From Candidatus Bathyarchaeota archaeon (GTDB taxonomy: Archaea; Thermoproteota; Bathyarchaeia; TCS64), in the NCBI GenBank assembly GCA_018396515.1, contig JAGTQJ010000090.1, positions 1 to 6,545 on the forward strand: 6,545 nt of DNA, read 5' to 3'. Positions 1 through 4,997 of the stretch are shown here, in pieces; the stretch's first letter is position 1, and every line of letters begins with the position of its first letter. The notes beneath the pieces were generated by a model. That model did not search any database and was not told the DNA's origin. It was given only the letters and a program-made list of their open reading frames with translations. A program made the position numbers and the translations under genes.

Positions 1-368
1 CAGGCGTAGCCATATAACTCCTTTCTCTCCTCCCTAATTCTCCTCCTCTCCTCCGCCAGCCTCTTCCTCTCCTCCCTGGTCAGGCTTGCCCTGTACTCCC
101 TCTCTCTCATGACCTCTCTGAGGATCTCTGAGTAGTCAACATCCCCGGGCTTGACCTCTATCCCAAGCTTCTTGGAGAAATCTCGATGAAAGTTGCCGGC
201 GAAGACCGGATCCTCGACGTATGGCGTCCCTATCTTCCTAGCCCATGCCACAGCCATCTCCTCCTGCTCTGGGGTCAGCCTGACCTCAACCCCCCTGACC
301 CAGACTCTAAGCCCCTTCGCCTCATACTTTGGAGGTATTAGTACGCCGTTGTGGATCAGCCTCTCCAT
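1..368 (-). CDS. DNA topoisomerase IB, eukaryotic type (N-terminal part, cut by the window edge)
   Basis: Reading the complement from ATG at 368 gives 122 uninterrupted codons that run off the left edge. The protein matches the N-terminal domain of eukaryotic topoisomerase I: HNGVLIPPKYE (residues 6-16) corresponds to the family's H-x-G-P-x-F-x-PPYEPLP region. RGVEVRLTPEQEEMAVAWA corresponds to the strand and helix around LSPxAEEVATFFA. DPVFAGNFHRDFSKKLG corresponds to the segment with F-xx-NFFKDW. From about residue 79 a very charged helix (YSEILREVMREREY, then TREERKRLAEERRR) ends in ELYGYA, like the KLLKEYGFC end of this domain. The enzyme relaxes supercoils through a 3'-phosphotyrosine; the catalytic domain with its Tyr lies outside the window. 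GTG at 401 is also in frame, but the TATA-like sequence at 405-418 places the transcript start near 385-391. A GAGGGG ribosome site precedes ATG 368, so I prefer 368. Recognition is by memory of family motifs and is strong for the family. Confidence 0.87.
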   Translation of the reverse strand, partial: MERLIHNGVLIPPKYEAKGLRVWVRGVEVRLTPEQEEMAVAWARKIGTPYVEDPVFAGNFHRDFSKKLGIEVKPGDVDYSEILREVMREREYRASLTREERKRLAEERRRIREERKELYGYA

Positions 369-403
369 GGGCCCCTCAACTTGGCTAAATTCCTGCTCCA
401 CCC

Positions 404-424
404 ATGGTTTAAAATTTTATCTTT
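404..424 (-). promoter_or_regulatory. Promoter for topoisomerase IB
   Basis: On the minus strand the sequence reads AAGATAAAATTTTAAACC, an AT-rich TATA-like stretch in a less AT-rich setting. Its centre at about 411-417 predicts initiation near 385-391, which gives a 17-23-nt leader containing GAGGGG before ATG 368. The rest of the 369-587 gap holds no open frame that I trust, apart from a 12-bp palindrome listed separately. Confidence 0.5.
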
Positions 425-479
425 TCGGGGAAGTACAGCACCCTATAGGAATGAAATAATAAATCATAAACAAATTATC

Positions 480-491
480 GATCTATAGATC
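480..491. repeat. Perfect 12-bp palindrome GATCTATAGATC
   Basis: GATCTATAGATC equals its own reverse complement. It lies about 60-70 bp upstream of the presumed topoisomerase TATA box and about 100 bp after the end of the peptidase gene. It could be a regulator site, but a palindrome of this length can occur by chance in AT-rich DNA. No second copy was noticed in the window. Confidence 0.3.
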
Positions 492-587
492 CGAAAACGG
501 GTAAGAGCGCTTAAATTCTGAAAATAGGGGCAGGATAACAATTATGATTTTTCTATCAGATATCACTAAAGGGCTTCTCTATCCGGT

Positions 588-1868
588 CTATCCCCTGTAG
601 ATCAGGGGGAAGGCTGAGTATACCTTGATCCCTAGGACAAGATTCTCGATGGTTACATACTCATCTGGCTGGTGGGCCTTACCCGTTAGGGAGGTTCCAT
701 AGCCTAGGCAGGGGATTCCGGTGAACCTCTTGATGCTTATGGCATCTGTGCCACCCGTCAGTATCTTGAAGAGGGGCCTCTTGCCCACAACCCTTTCAAT
801 GGTCTCGGAGAGTTGGAGGGCGAAGGATGAGCTGGGTGACTCATAGTAGCCAACGGTCTCTGGTACATTAACCTCAACCTCAACGCCAGGCACTCCTGCC
901 TCCGCCACGAGCTCCCTTATCCTATCCCTCACCTTCAACGCGTCGCTCCCGGGTGTCAACCTAACATCGAACTCTGCCTCCGCGTAGTCCGGTACGACGT
1001 TGATCTTAACCCCCCCGCTGATCAAGTTACAGCTCACTGTGGGGTGATGGAAGGCCTTGGTGGCCGCCAGCCTCTGCTCCTCTGACAGCCTCTCAGTCTT
1101 CAAGAGGAACTCTATCGAGTTCTTTATAGGTTCCTCCAGCTCGGCTGGGAGCTCAAGCCTGTACTCCCCTATCCTCTCAACCCAGGGGATCGCCTCTATC
1201 AGCCTCTTTATGGCGTTCTCCCCGAGGAATGGTGTGCTCCCATGGGCCGTCTTTCCCCTCGCTATTAGCTTCGTCCTGGCCCCTCCTTTGCATCCTATGT
1301 CTATGCTCGGAAGTTCGTATCCGCCGCCTGTTCCGTCTCCGATGATGCAGACATCGCCCTTGAACTGCCCAGTCTCAGAGAGCCATCTGGCCCCGTCCCC
1401 TCCCCCGATCTCCTCATCGGCGGTGAACCAGAACTCAACAGTGTTTGGGAGTTCACCCTTCAACCCGCTGAGGATCCTCGCCGAGACCATCGCCGCCGCG
1501 CAGGCCCCCTTCATGTCGCTTGACCCCCTGCCGTAAACCAGCCCATCCTCGGTTATCCTTCCGCTGTAGGGGGGATACCTCCAGAACTCGGCCCTCCCCT
1601 CCGGAACGACATCTAGATGCCCAACCCATAGGATCTTCCTACCAGAGGAGCCCTCAACCCTCGCGAAGATATTGGGCTTCAGTGGGTTCCTGCTCCTAAC
1701 CTCATTGTAGATTCCATGGCTATCCATATACTCCTTGATGAAGGCGACACACTCATCCGTCCTACCCTCTGGATGAGCCGAGTTGAGCTTAACCAAGCCT
1801 GAGCAGAGCTCGGCCACCTCATCCCTAGCCCTATCAGCCTCCGATAGAACCCACTCAACGACCTGCAT
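588..1868 (-). CDS. M20 family metallopeptidase / ArgE-DapE-type deacylase
   Basis: Two-zinc amidohydrolase of 426 residues from ATG 1868. All metal and catalytic positions are visible: GHLDVVPEG with the first zinc-binding His (about residue 84), YGRGSSDMKGA with the bridging Asp (118), FTADEEIGGG with the catalytic and zinc Glu pair (152-153), GDGTGG with the zinc Asp (178), ARGKTAHGS of the dimerisation domain (His 209), and KAHQPDEY with the last zinc His (399). The length is typical of the family. Relatives cleave N-acetyl-ornithine, N-succinyl-diaminopimelate, LysW-bound lysine/ornithine or dipeptides. I cannot choose the substrate from sequence, and no amino-acid biosynthesis gene adjoins it. 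The frame extends to TTG 1892, but the TATA box directly abuts that codon and predicts transcription from about 1873, so ATG 1868 is the better start, with an almost leaderless transcript. It appears monocistronic. Confidence 0.9.
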   Translation of the reverse strand: MQVVEWVLSEADRARDEVAELCSGLVKLNSAHPEGRTDECVAFIKEYMDSHGIYNEVRSRNPLKPNIFARVEGSSGRKILWVGHLDVVPEGRAEFWRYPPYSGRITEDGLVYGRGSSDMKGACAAAMVSARILSGLKGELPNTVEFWFTADEEIGGGDGARWLSETGQFKGDVCIIGDGTGGGYELPSIDIGCKGGARTKLIARGKTAHGSTPFLGENAIKRLIEAIPWVERIGEYRLELPAELEEPIKNSIEFLLKTERLSEEQRLAATKAFHHPTVSCNLISGGVKINVVPDYAEAEFDVRLTPGSDALKVRDRIRELVAEAGVPGVEVEVNVPETVGYYESPSSSFALQLSETIERVVGKRPLFKILTGGTDAISIKRFTGIPCLGYGTSLTGKAHQPDEYVTIENLVLGIKVYSAFPLIYRG

Positions 1869-1892
1869 AGACCTCAAACAATCAACCACCAA

Positions 1893-1908
1893 CTATATAT
1901 AAAAAACT
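1893..1908 (-). promoter_or_regulatory. Promoter for the M20 peptidase
   Basis: The minus strand reads AGTTTTTTATATATAG, a strong TATA box with its core centred near 1900. A start about 26 bp downstream falls near 1873-1874, only about 5 nt before ATG 1868. This spacing is the argument for choosing 1868 over TTG 1892. Confidence 0.65.
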
Positions 1909-1933
1909 TTGTATAAAATACGGAGAAGATATA

Positions 1934-1954
1934 GGAATTTATAAGAAAAATTCC
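1934..1954. repeat. Inverted repeat GGAATTT-N7-AAATTCC
   Basis: Two perfect 7-bp arms (1934-1940 and 1948-1954) are separated by 7 bp. The repeat lies about 35-55 bp upstream of the peptidase TATA box on the minus strand. A site for a dimeric regulator is possible. It does not look like a terminator, since no gene ends nearby. Confidence 0.35.
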
Positions 1955-2104
1955 AATAGATAAAAGAGGTTTTGCATTATTTACAAAGGATAAAAAGATC
2001 TCCCTCTGAACACTTAGAAAATCATTATAACTACCATCTTTTTAAATGCGCAAATTTTAAACAAAATTCTTATATTTATCTTAAGAAAATAAAATGTGAA
2101 GAAG

Positions 2105-2206
2105 TTAATGAAAATAAAGAGTAAAAAGAATACCAATAGCAACTATTTTAGCTCTACTTAACGGGAATGAATACGTCCAACCCACTGGTACAACGCGTCC
2201 GGGCAT
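2105..2206 (-). CDS. Very small ORF, 33 aa, doubtful
   Basis: ATG at 2206 to TAA at 2105 on the minus strand encodes MPGRVVPVGWTYSFPLSRAK followed by a short hydrophobic end (IVAIGILFTLYFH). The hydrophobic stretch of about 12 residues is short for a membrane helix. There is no clear ribosome site: the sequence just before the ATG is TTTAAA. An upstream TATA-like box at 2307-2315 could transcribe it. No family is recognised, and it may simply be an open frame in the GC-richer island. Confidence 0.12.
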   Translation of the reverse strand: MPGRVVPVGWTYSFPLSRAKIVAIGILFTLYFH

Positions 2207-2225
2207 TTTAAATTAATCTGACATG

Positions 2226-2284
2226 GGCCTCAGCTTAACTCTGATCGCTCATCGATTCGCCCTAATGCCTTCACATCATCGGCC
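2226..2284 (-). ncRNA. Candidate box C/D guide RNA (about 59 nt)
   Basis: On the minus strand a GGCC arm (2281-2284) is followed by a C-box-like ATGATGT (2273-2279). After it come an internal C'-like CGATGA (2249-2254) and a perfect D box CTGA (2230-2233), directly followed by GGCC (2226-2229), which pairs with the first arm. The residues needed for the C/D kink-turn (U-G-A-U-G of box C, C-U-G-A of box D) are all present; only the last C-box base is off consensus. Length and order fit archaeal C/D RNAs. A TATA-like box centred about 26 bp upstream predicts initiation at about 2285. The weak points are that the D' box is not recognisable (only GCGA before C') and that I know no rRNA or tRNA target for the 15-nt guide before box D. 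Confidence 0.3.
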
Positions 2285-2301
2285 AATAGGGAGATGTGTA
2301 A
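2270..2301. repeat. Bulged hairpin in the GC-richer island
   Basis: CACATC (2272-2277), a bulged A, then TC (2279-2280) pair with GA-GATGTG (2291-2298), leaving a 10-nt loop. Two more T-A pairs outside (2270-2271 with 2300-2301) are possible past a bulged T. Hairpins with bulged bases are typical of IS200/IS605 element ends, but could also belong to another RNA. Confidence 0.35.
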
Positions 2302-2305
2302 AGCT

Positions 2306-2320
2306 GATTAAATAGTTTTC
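2306..2320 (-). promoter_or_regulatory. TATA/BRE-like element driving leftward transcription into the island
   Basis: The minus strand reads GAAAACTATTTAATC, a purine-rich BRE-like stretch followed by a TATA-like octamer centred near 2311-2312. The expected start is near 2285, matching the 5' end of the candidate C/D RNA. It lies in an AT-rich area, so a chance match is quite possible. Confidence 0.33.
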
Positions 2321-2353
2321 TACGGCAGATTGAAATATGTGAGAATTATTTTA

Positions 2354-2362
2354 TAAAAATTT
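2354..2362 (-). terminator. T-run downstream of hsp20
   Basis: On the minus strand AAATTTTTA occurs 35-45 nt after the hsp20 stop codon, with no stem before it. Archaeal termination often uses such T-runs. The AT-rich surroundings make it unspecific. Confidence 0.3.
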
Positions 2363-2397
2363 GGTTTATTGTTAGAAAATCAGTTACATGTGAAATT

Positions 2398-2985
2398 TCA
2401 TTCTATTTTTATTGGTCTTCCCATCTTTCTTTCTTTTTTCTTATTGAATATAACTTCTAGTATACCATTTTTATATGTCGATTTCGCAGAGGATTCATCC
2501 ACCTCTACTGGTAACTCAAGCTCCTTATAGTATTTTCTCTGGGGGGTATCTACGGATATTGTTAGCATGCTCGATGTGGCATAGAGGTTTATGTCCTCTT
2601 TCTCAACACCGGGAAGCTCCGCAATCACCCTCACCCTCTCCGCCTCATCTATAACATCAACAAGGGGCTCCCTCTGCTCTTGCAAGTTAAGCGGTGGACG
2701 CCCCCCAACACCAAGAGAGGGCTTTATGTTTCCGAACTCCCTTATTATGGGCCTACCATCAGGGCCTATCTTCATGGAGTACCCGTATACGAAGGGGCCA
2801 TACTCCCTCCTCACCGTTCCATCGGGCAATTGGAACTCTCTAATCATATCCTGAGGGATCATCCTCTCCATCTCCTTGAACATCTCAGATATCTCCCTCT
2901 CCATGTCCTCCACCATCCTCTCAATATCTGGGAAGAAGAAGGTGCGTCGGCGCCAAAACCTCCTGAACCAGTCATCCAGAGACAT
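2398..2985 (-). CDS. Small heat shock protein, Hsp20 / alpha-crystallin family
   Basis: ATP-independent chaperone of 195 residues that holds unfolding proteins in large oligomers in the cytoplasm. The N-terminal arm (1-40) is rich in aromatic and charged residues: WFRRFWRRRTFFFPDIERM, then an amphipathic helix with repeated Glu and Met. Residues about 45-100 form a Gly/Pro-rich linker (LPDGTVRREYGPFVYGYSMK, IGPDGRPIIREFGNI). The alpha-crystallin domain spans about 106-185: EPLVDVIDEAERVRVIAELP, GVEKEDINLYA, and the NGILEVIF strand. The C-terminal I-x-I motif (IKI, 192-194) that docks into neighbouring subunits is present. The long N-terminal part with the DGTVRREYGPFVYG type of sequence is common in archaeal members. 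Start ATG 2985 is clear, with a short leader from the promoter at 3008-3044. The gene stands alone and diverges from the thyX genes. It is likely heat-induced, which is inference from family and the promoter repeat. Confidence 0.93.
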   Translation of the reverse strand: MSLDDWFRRFWRRRTFFFPDIERMVEDMEREISEMFKEMERMIPQDMIREFQLPDGTVRREYGPFVYGYSMKIGPDGRPIIREFGNIKPSLGVGGRPPLNLQEQREPLVDVIDEAERVRVIAELPGVEKEDINLYATSSMLTISVDTPQRKYYKELELPVEVDESSAKSTYKNGILEVIFNKKKERKMGRPIKIE

Positions 2986-3007
2986 GATAACTCTGCACCA
3001 ACTGCTA

Positions 3008-3040
3008 GTTTATATTTGGATACTTTTAAAGTTTCTCCGA
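3008..3040 (-). promoter_or_regulatory. hsp20 promoter
   Basis: The minus strand reads GAAACTTTAAAAG, a good BRE plus TATA pair centred near 3028. It predicts a start near 3002 and a leader of about 17 nt containing GGTGCAG. A second TATA-like AAATATAAAC at about 3008-3017 would give a leaderless transcript from about 2986. I cannot decide which is used; both could be. Confidence 0.55.
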
Positions 3041-3044
3041 AACT
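3030..3044. promoter_or_regulatory. Inverted repeat AGTTTC-TCC-GAAACT overlapping the hsp20 BRE
   Basis: Two perfect 6-bp arms are separated by 3 bp. The arm nearest hsp20 is the BRE sequence itself (GAAACT on the minus strand), directly next to the TATA box. A protein bound here would block TFB/TBP, as expected for an archaeal heat-shock repressor. No regulator gene is in the window. Confidence 0.45.
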
Positions 3045-3103
3045 GAGGCTCTTCATTCAATTGAGTGATCGTGGAGCTTGACCCCAGGTAAGACCCTCCT
3101 CAG

Positions 3104-3112
3104 ATTTTATAG
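3104..3112 (+). promoter_or_regulatory. Promoter for the thyX pair
   Basis: ATTTTATAG, centred near 3108, lies in an otherwise GC-richer stretch. It predicts transcription from about 3132-3135 and a leader of about 11-14 nt that includes the AGGTAGG ribosome site (3134-3140) five bases before TTG 3146. Confidence 0.5.
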
Positions 3113-3145
3113 TTGGGGAAGTAATGGTTGTATAGGTAGGCTGGA

Positions 3146-3562
3146 TTGAGGCTGAAACTGTTATCATATACCCAGAATATCGAGCCCATCATAGCGACGG
3201 CTCTACTGACAACCTCCACCCCCTCAAACCCGATAGATATCTATCGCCGCCTATTGCGGGATCCTGAGAAATTGAGAGCCATTTTAAATAGGGTTGAGCT
3301 GCACCACGGGAGCCTCCTCGAACACAACCAGCTATGCTGGCTCCTAGAGGCATCTAAGGATGAGGTTCTGGAGATCCTGATGAAAAGCCATTTCTTCTAC
3401 GTAACCCCTCTAGGGGGGTCAAATTGGCTTTTGAGCTCAAATCTCAGGACGGCCCTGAGATATGTCCAGAGGCATAGGGATGCATTCTCAGAGGCCCTAT
3501 TGGAGACGATAAGGGTCGTCGCACCTAACCTCACCGAGGGCTTTGGGGGGAATCAGCCTTGA
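3146..3562 (+). CDS. Short ThyX-like protein lacking the central RHRx7S region
   Basis: Protein of 138 residues starting at TTG 3146, preceded by AGGTAGG. It begins MRLKLLSYTQNIEPIIA, the usual first strand and helix of archaeal ThyX, and keeps the HxSxxEH signature at 54-60 (HGSLLEH). In full-length ThyX this carries the His near the flavin (His53 in Thermotoga) and a Glu. The segment with S-R-x-x-SHQLVRHR is then missing. The sequence continues with YVTPLGGSNWLLSSNLRTAL (85-104), which aligns with the later VLPN-x5-NLVVTMN-xx-L part, and ends after a helix and APNL, like the family C-terminus. It is therefore an internally shortened homologue, about 60% of normal length, and alone cannot form a standard active site. 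It overlaps the next gene by 4 bp (TTGA), so the two are probably translated together. A subunit or scaffold of a hetero-oligomeric ThyX is the best guess; a decaying duplicate is the alternative. Confidence 0.72.
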   Translation: MRLKLLSYTQNIEPIIATALLTTSTPSNPIDIYRRLLRDPEKLRAILNRVELHHGSLLEHNQLCWLLEASKDEVLEILMKSHFFYVTPLGGSNWLLSSNLRTALRYVQRHRDAFSEALLETIRVVAPNLTEGFGGNQP

Positions 3563-4170
3563 AGGTTGAGCTACTCAGCTACCTTTCCACGGAGGGGCTC
3601 CTCGAAGCCCTCAAGGAATTGGGTTTGACATGCCCGCCTGAGCTGCTTATACCCCACACCTCCTTCACCTTCTCAATTGAGGGGATCAGCCGAGCCTGCT
3701 CTCACCAGCTTATCAGACACAGGACAGCCTCATTCACCCAGCAGAGTCAGCGATTTGTCAAGGTTAAGAGGCTTAGGGAGCATGTTGTATTACCTGAGAG
3801 CATTAGGAAGAGGGCCCTCCAGCCCTATATGGAGTTCATCGATAAGGCCGGGGAGGTATACGTGAAACTAATGGAGCTCGGGGTTCCAGGTGAGGATGCC
3901 AGGTTTGTGCTTCCCAACGCCACAACAACGAACCTGCTGGTCACGATGAACGGCTTGGCCCTCAAGCACTTCTTCGGCCTGAGGTGCTGTTTGAGGGCCC
4001 AATGGGAGATAAGAACACTGGCGGATATGATGCTCCTGAAGATCAGGTCAGCGGATCCCATGCTCCCACCCCTCGGACCATACTGCTACCAGCTCGGGCA
4101 CTGCCCAGAGGGAAGGCTCTCCTGCGGGAGGATGATGGAGGTAAGGGAGAGATACGATAAACTTACCTAG
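3559..4170 (+). CDS. thyX: FAD-dependent thymidylate synthase ThyX (catalytic subunit; shortened N-terminus)
   Basis: Makes dTMP from dUMP using methylene-folate or an archaeal C1 carrier, NADPH and FAD. The 203-residue protein holds the family signature RHRTASFTQQS (RHRx7S, residues 53-63), preceded by FTFSIEGISRACSHQL. Farther on are ELGVPGEDARFVLPNATTTN (106-125), the VTMN and LRCCLRAQWEIR segment (128-152) and the Cys-containing tail GPYCYQLGHCPEGRLSCGR. All of this is typical ThyX. The N-terminus is odd: MKVELLSYLSTEGLLEALKE leads almost directly to PHTSFTF. The usual two helices and GHESVLEH motif are reduced, so the flavin-proximal His and the Glu of HxSxxEH are absent and only the last His remains (His33). 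Start TTG 3559 shares four bases with the preceding gene's stop and follows a G-run (3545-3550). The missing motif is exactly what the upstream protein retains. Confidence 0.88.
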   Translation: MKVELLSYLSTEGLLEALKELGLTCPPELLIPHTSFTFSIEGISRACSHQLIRHRTASFTQQSQRFVKVKRLREHVVLPESIRKRALQPYMEFIDKAGEVYVKLMELGVPGEDARFVLPNATTTNLLVTMNGLALKHFFGLRCCLRAQWEIRTLADMMLLKIRSADPMLPPLGPYCYQLGHCPEGRLSCGRMMEVRERYDKLT

Positions 4171-4175
4171 GCCGC

Positions 4176-4197
4176 AATTTTTTAACTTCATTTTAGA
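4176..4197 (+). promoter_or_regulatory. T-run and TATA-like sequence between thyX and lplA
   Basis: AATTTTTTAAC (4176-4186) and CATTTTAGA (4189-4197) fill the 57-bp gap. Centred near 4183, the first would start transcription near 4209, just before the GGTGGGTGG ribosome site of lplA. The T6 run could equally end thyX transcripts. This suggests lplA-lplB is a separate transcription unit, but co-transcription cannot be excluded. Confidence 0.42.
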
Positions 4198-4227
4198 AGA
4201 TTCTTTTCGGGAAGGTGGGTGGATCTG

Positions 4228-4992
4228 ATGGAGGCATGGAGGTTTCTGGATCTGGAGGAGGCGGATGGATATTGGAACATGGCTGTAGATGAGGCCATAG
4301 CCAAGGCCAGGGGTGAGGGGAGGGTTCCCAACACCCTAAGGTTCTATATGTGGAGGCCCTCGGCCGTCATAATAGGCTTCTTCCAGAGCGTTGAGGAGGA
4401 GGTGGATCAGGAGGAGTGTAAGAGGCAAGGGATAGATATAGTGAGGAGGATAAGCGGCGGGGGGGCCGTGCTGAACAGTAGTGATGGGGTCTTCACCTAC
4501 ACCATAGCTGTAGGGGGCGATGACCCGAGGATAATGGGCGGCATCGTGGACTCCTATAGGGTTCTATGCGGAGGGCTTATAGAGGGACTATCCATCCTCG
4601 GCCTGAAGGGGGAGTTCAAACCCATAAACGACATAGTTGTTGGTGGTAGAAAGATATCGGGAAACGCACAGGTCAGGAAGTACGGGGTTGTGCTCCATCA
4701 TGGAACCCTCCTCATAGACTTCGACCCCCACCTTATGGCGAGGGTTCTCAGGATATCCGAGGAGAAGCTCAGGGATAAGATGTTGAGGGAGGCTGAGGAG
4801 AGGGTCACAACCATACGCAGAGAGCTGGGAAGGGATGTCTCCTTAAGGGAAGTGAGAGATGCGATGTTTGAGGGGTTCAAGAGAGCCCTCAAAGTTGAGC
4901 TGGTGCCGGGAAGGCTTTCCAGATATGAGGAGGAGCTGGCGAGGGAGTTGAGGGAGAAGTACTCCTCCCCTGAATGGATCTATAGGAGGTGA
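4228..4992 (+). CDS. lplA: Lipoate-protein ligase A, catalytic subunit (LplA N-domain)
   Basis: Activates lipoate (or octanoate) with ATP to lipoyl-AMP and transfers it to a lysine on the lipoyl domain of 2-oxoacid dehydrogenase E2 or the glycine-cleavage H protein. The 254-residue protein starts MEAWRFLDLEEADGYWNMAV-DEA, a standard LplA opening. It carries RRISGGGAV (73-81), the lipoyl-AMP loop. NDIVVGGRKISGNAQ (134-148) contains the catalytic Lys (142), followed by HHGTLLIDFD and the C-terminal KYSSPEWIYRR close. The length is that of the catalytic domain only; the accessory domain is encoded next door, as in Thermoplasma LplA/LplB. The frame also has GTG at 4219, but GGTGGGTGG (4214-4222) overlaps that codon and sits 5 nt before ATG 4228, so 4228 is chosen. 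The gap to lplB is 5 bp. Confidence 0.93.
   Translation: MEAWRFLDLEEADGYWNMAVDEAIAKARGEGRVPNTLRFYMWRPSAVIIGFFQSVEEEVDQEECKRQGIDIVRRISGGGAVLNSSDGVFTYTIAVGGDDPRIMGGIVDSYRVLCGGLIEGLSILGLKGEFKPINDIVVGGRKISGNAQVRKYGVVLHHGTLLIDFDPHLMARVLRISEEKLRDKMLREAEERVTTIRRELGRDVSLREVRDAMFEGFKRALKVELVPGRLSRYEEELARELREKYSSPEWIYRR
4984..4992 (+). promoter_or_regulatory. Ribosome binding site that fixes the lplB start
   Basis: AGGAGGTGA is a near-perfect match to the archaeal anti-Shine-Dalgarno sequence and contains the lplA stop codon. It directly overlaps the possible GTG start at 4989 but lies six bases before GTG 4998. The second GTG is therefore the likely lplB start. Confidence 0.7.
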
Positions 4993-4997
4993 AGGGG

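Larger units (their letters stand above)
2118..2315 (+). pseudogene. Possible remnant coding region, perhaps the end of an insertion sequence (speculative)
   Basis: One plus-strand frame is open from after the TAA at 2115 to the TAG at 2313, except for one stop at 2214-2216. It reads ...ILALLNGNEYVQPTGTTR..., then the stop, then SDMGLSLTLIAHRFALMP followed by a basic tail ending in VKLIK. It begins in the AT-rich spacer but mostly covers the GC-richer island. It is followed within the same segment by a bulged hairpin at 2270-2301. A decayed 3' end of an IS200/IS605-type element (TnpB tail plus right-end hairpin) would explain this combination, but I cannot match it to a named element. The minus strand also has partly open frames here, so the coding reading is not secure. 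Confidence 0.22.
1869..2397. other. Long intergenic region, AT-rich with a GC-richer island
   Basis: About 530 bp lie between the peptidase and hsp20 without a confident gene. Positions 1893-2155 and 2320-2397 are very AT-rich and contain only the peptidase promoter, a short inverted repeat (1934-1954) and T-runs. Positions about 2160-2300 are clearly richer in G and C, more like the coding regions, and show short open frames on both strands plus a hairpin. The possible explanations for this island (remnant of a mobile element, box C/D RNA, small ORFs) are listed separately, and at most some of them can be right. Confidence 0.7.

Noticed and set aside
193..459. Plus-strand open frame of 88 codons
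   Set aside because: It lies opposite the topoisomerase IB start region, has no recognisable family, and its composition is the mirror of the real gene.
1057..1536. Plus-strand open frame of 159 codons
   Set aside because: It is entirely antisense to the M20 peptidase, whose catalytic motifs are intact; the translation is Ser/Pro-rich as expected for a shadow frame.
2160..2215. tRNA gene in the GC-richer island
   Set aside because: No T-loop consensus GGTTCRANYCC or cloverleaf pairing could be found on either strand.
2591..3081. Plus-strand open frames opposite hsp20, and a minus-strand frame at 2859-3056
   Set aside because: They overlap the alpha-crystallin gene or its promoter in other frames and show no family features.
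3559..3562. The two ThyX genes as one gene broken by a frameshift
   Set aside because: Both products have their own copy of the ThyX N-terminal strand and of the C-terminal segment, so joining them would not restore a normal ThyX.
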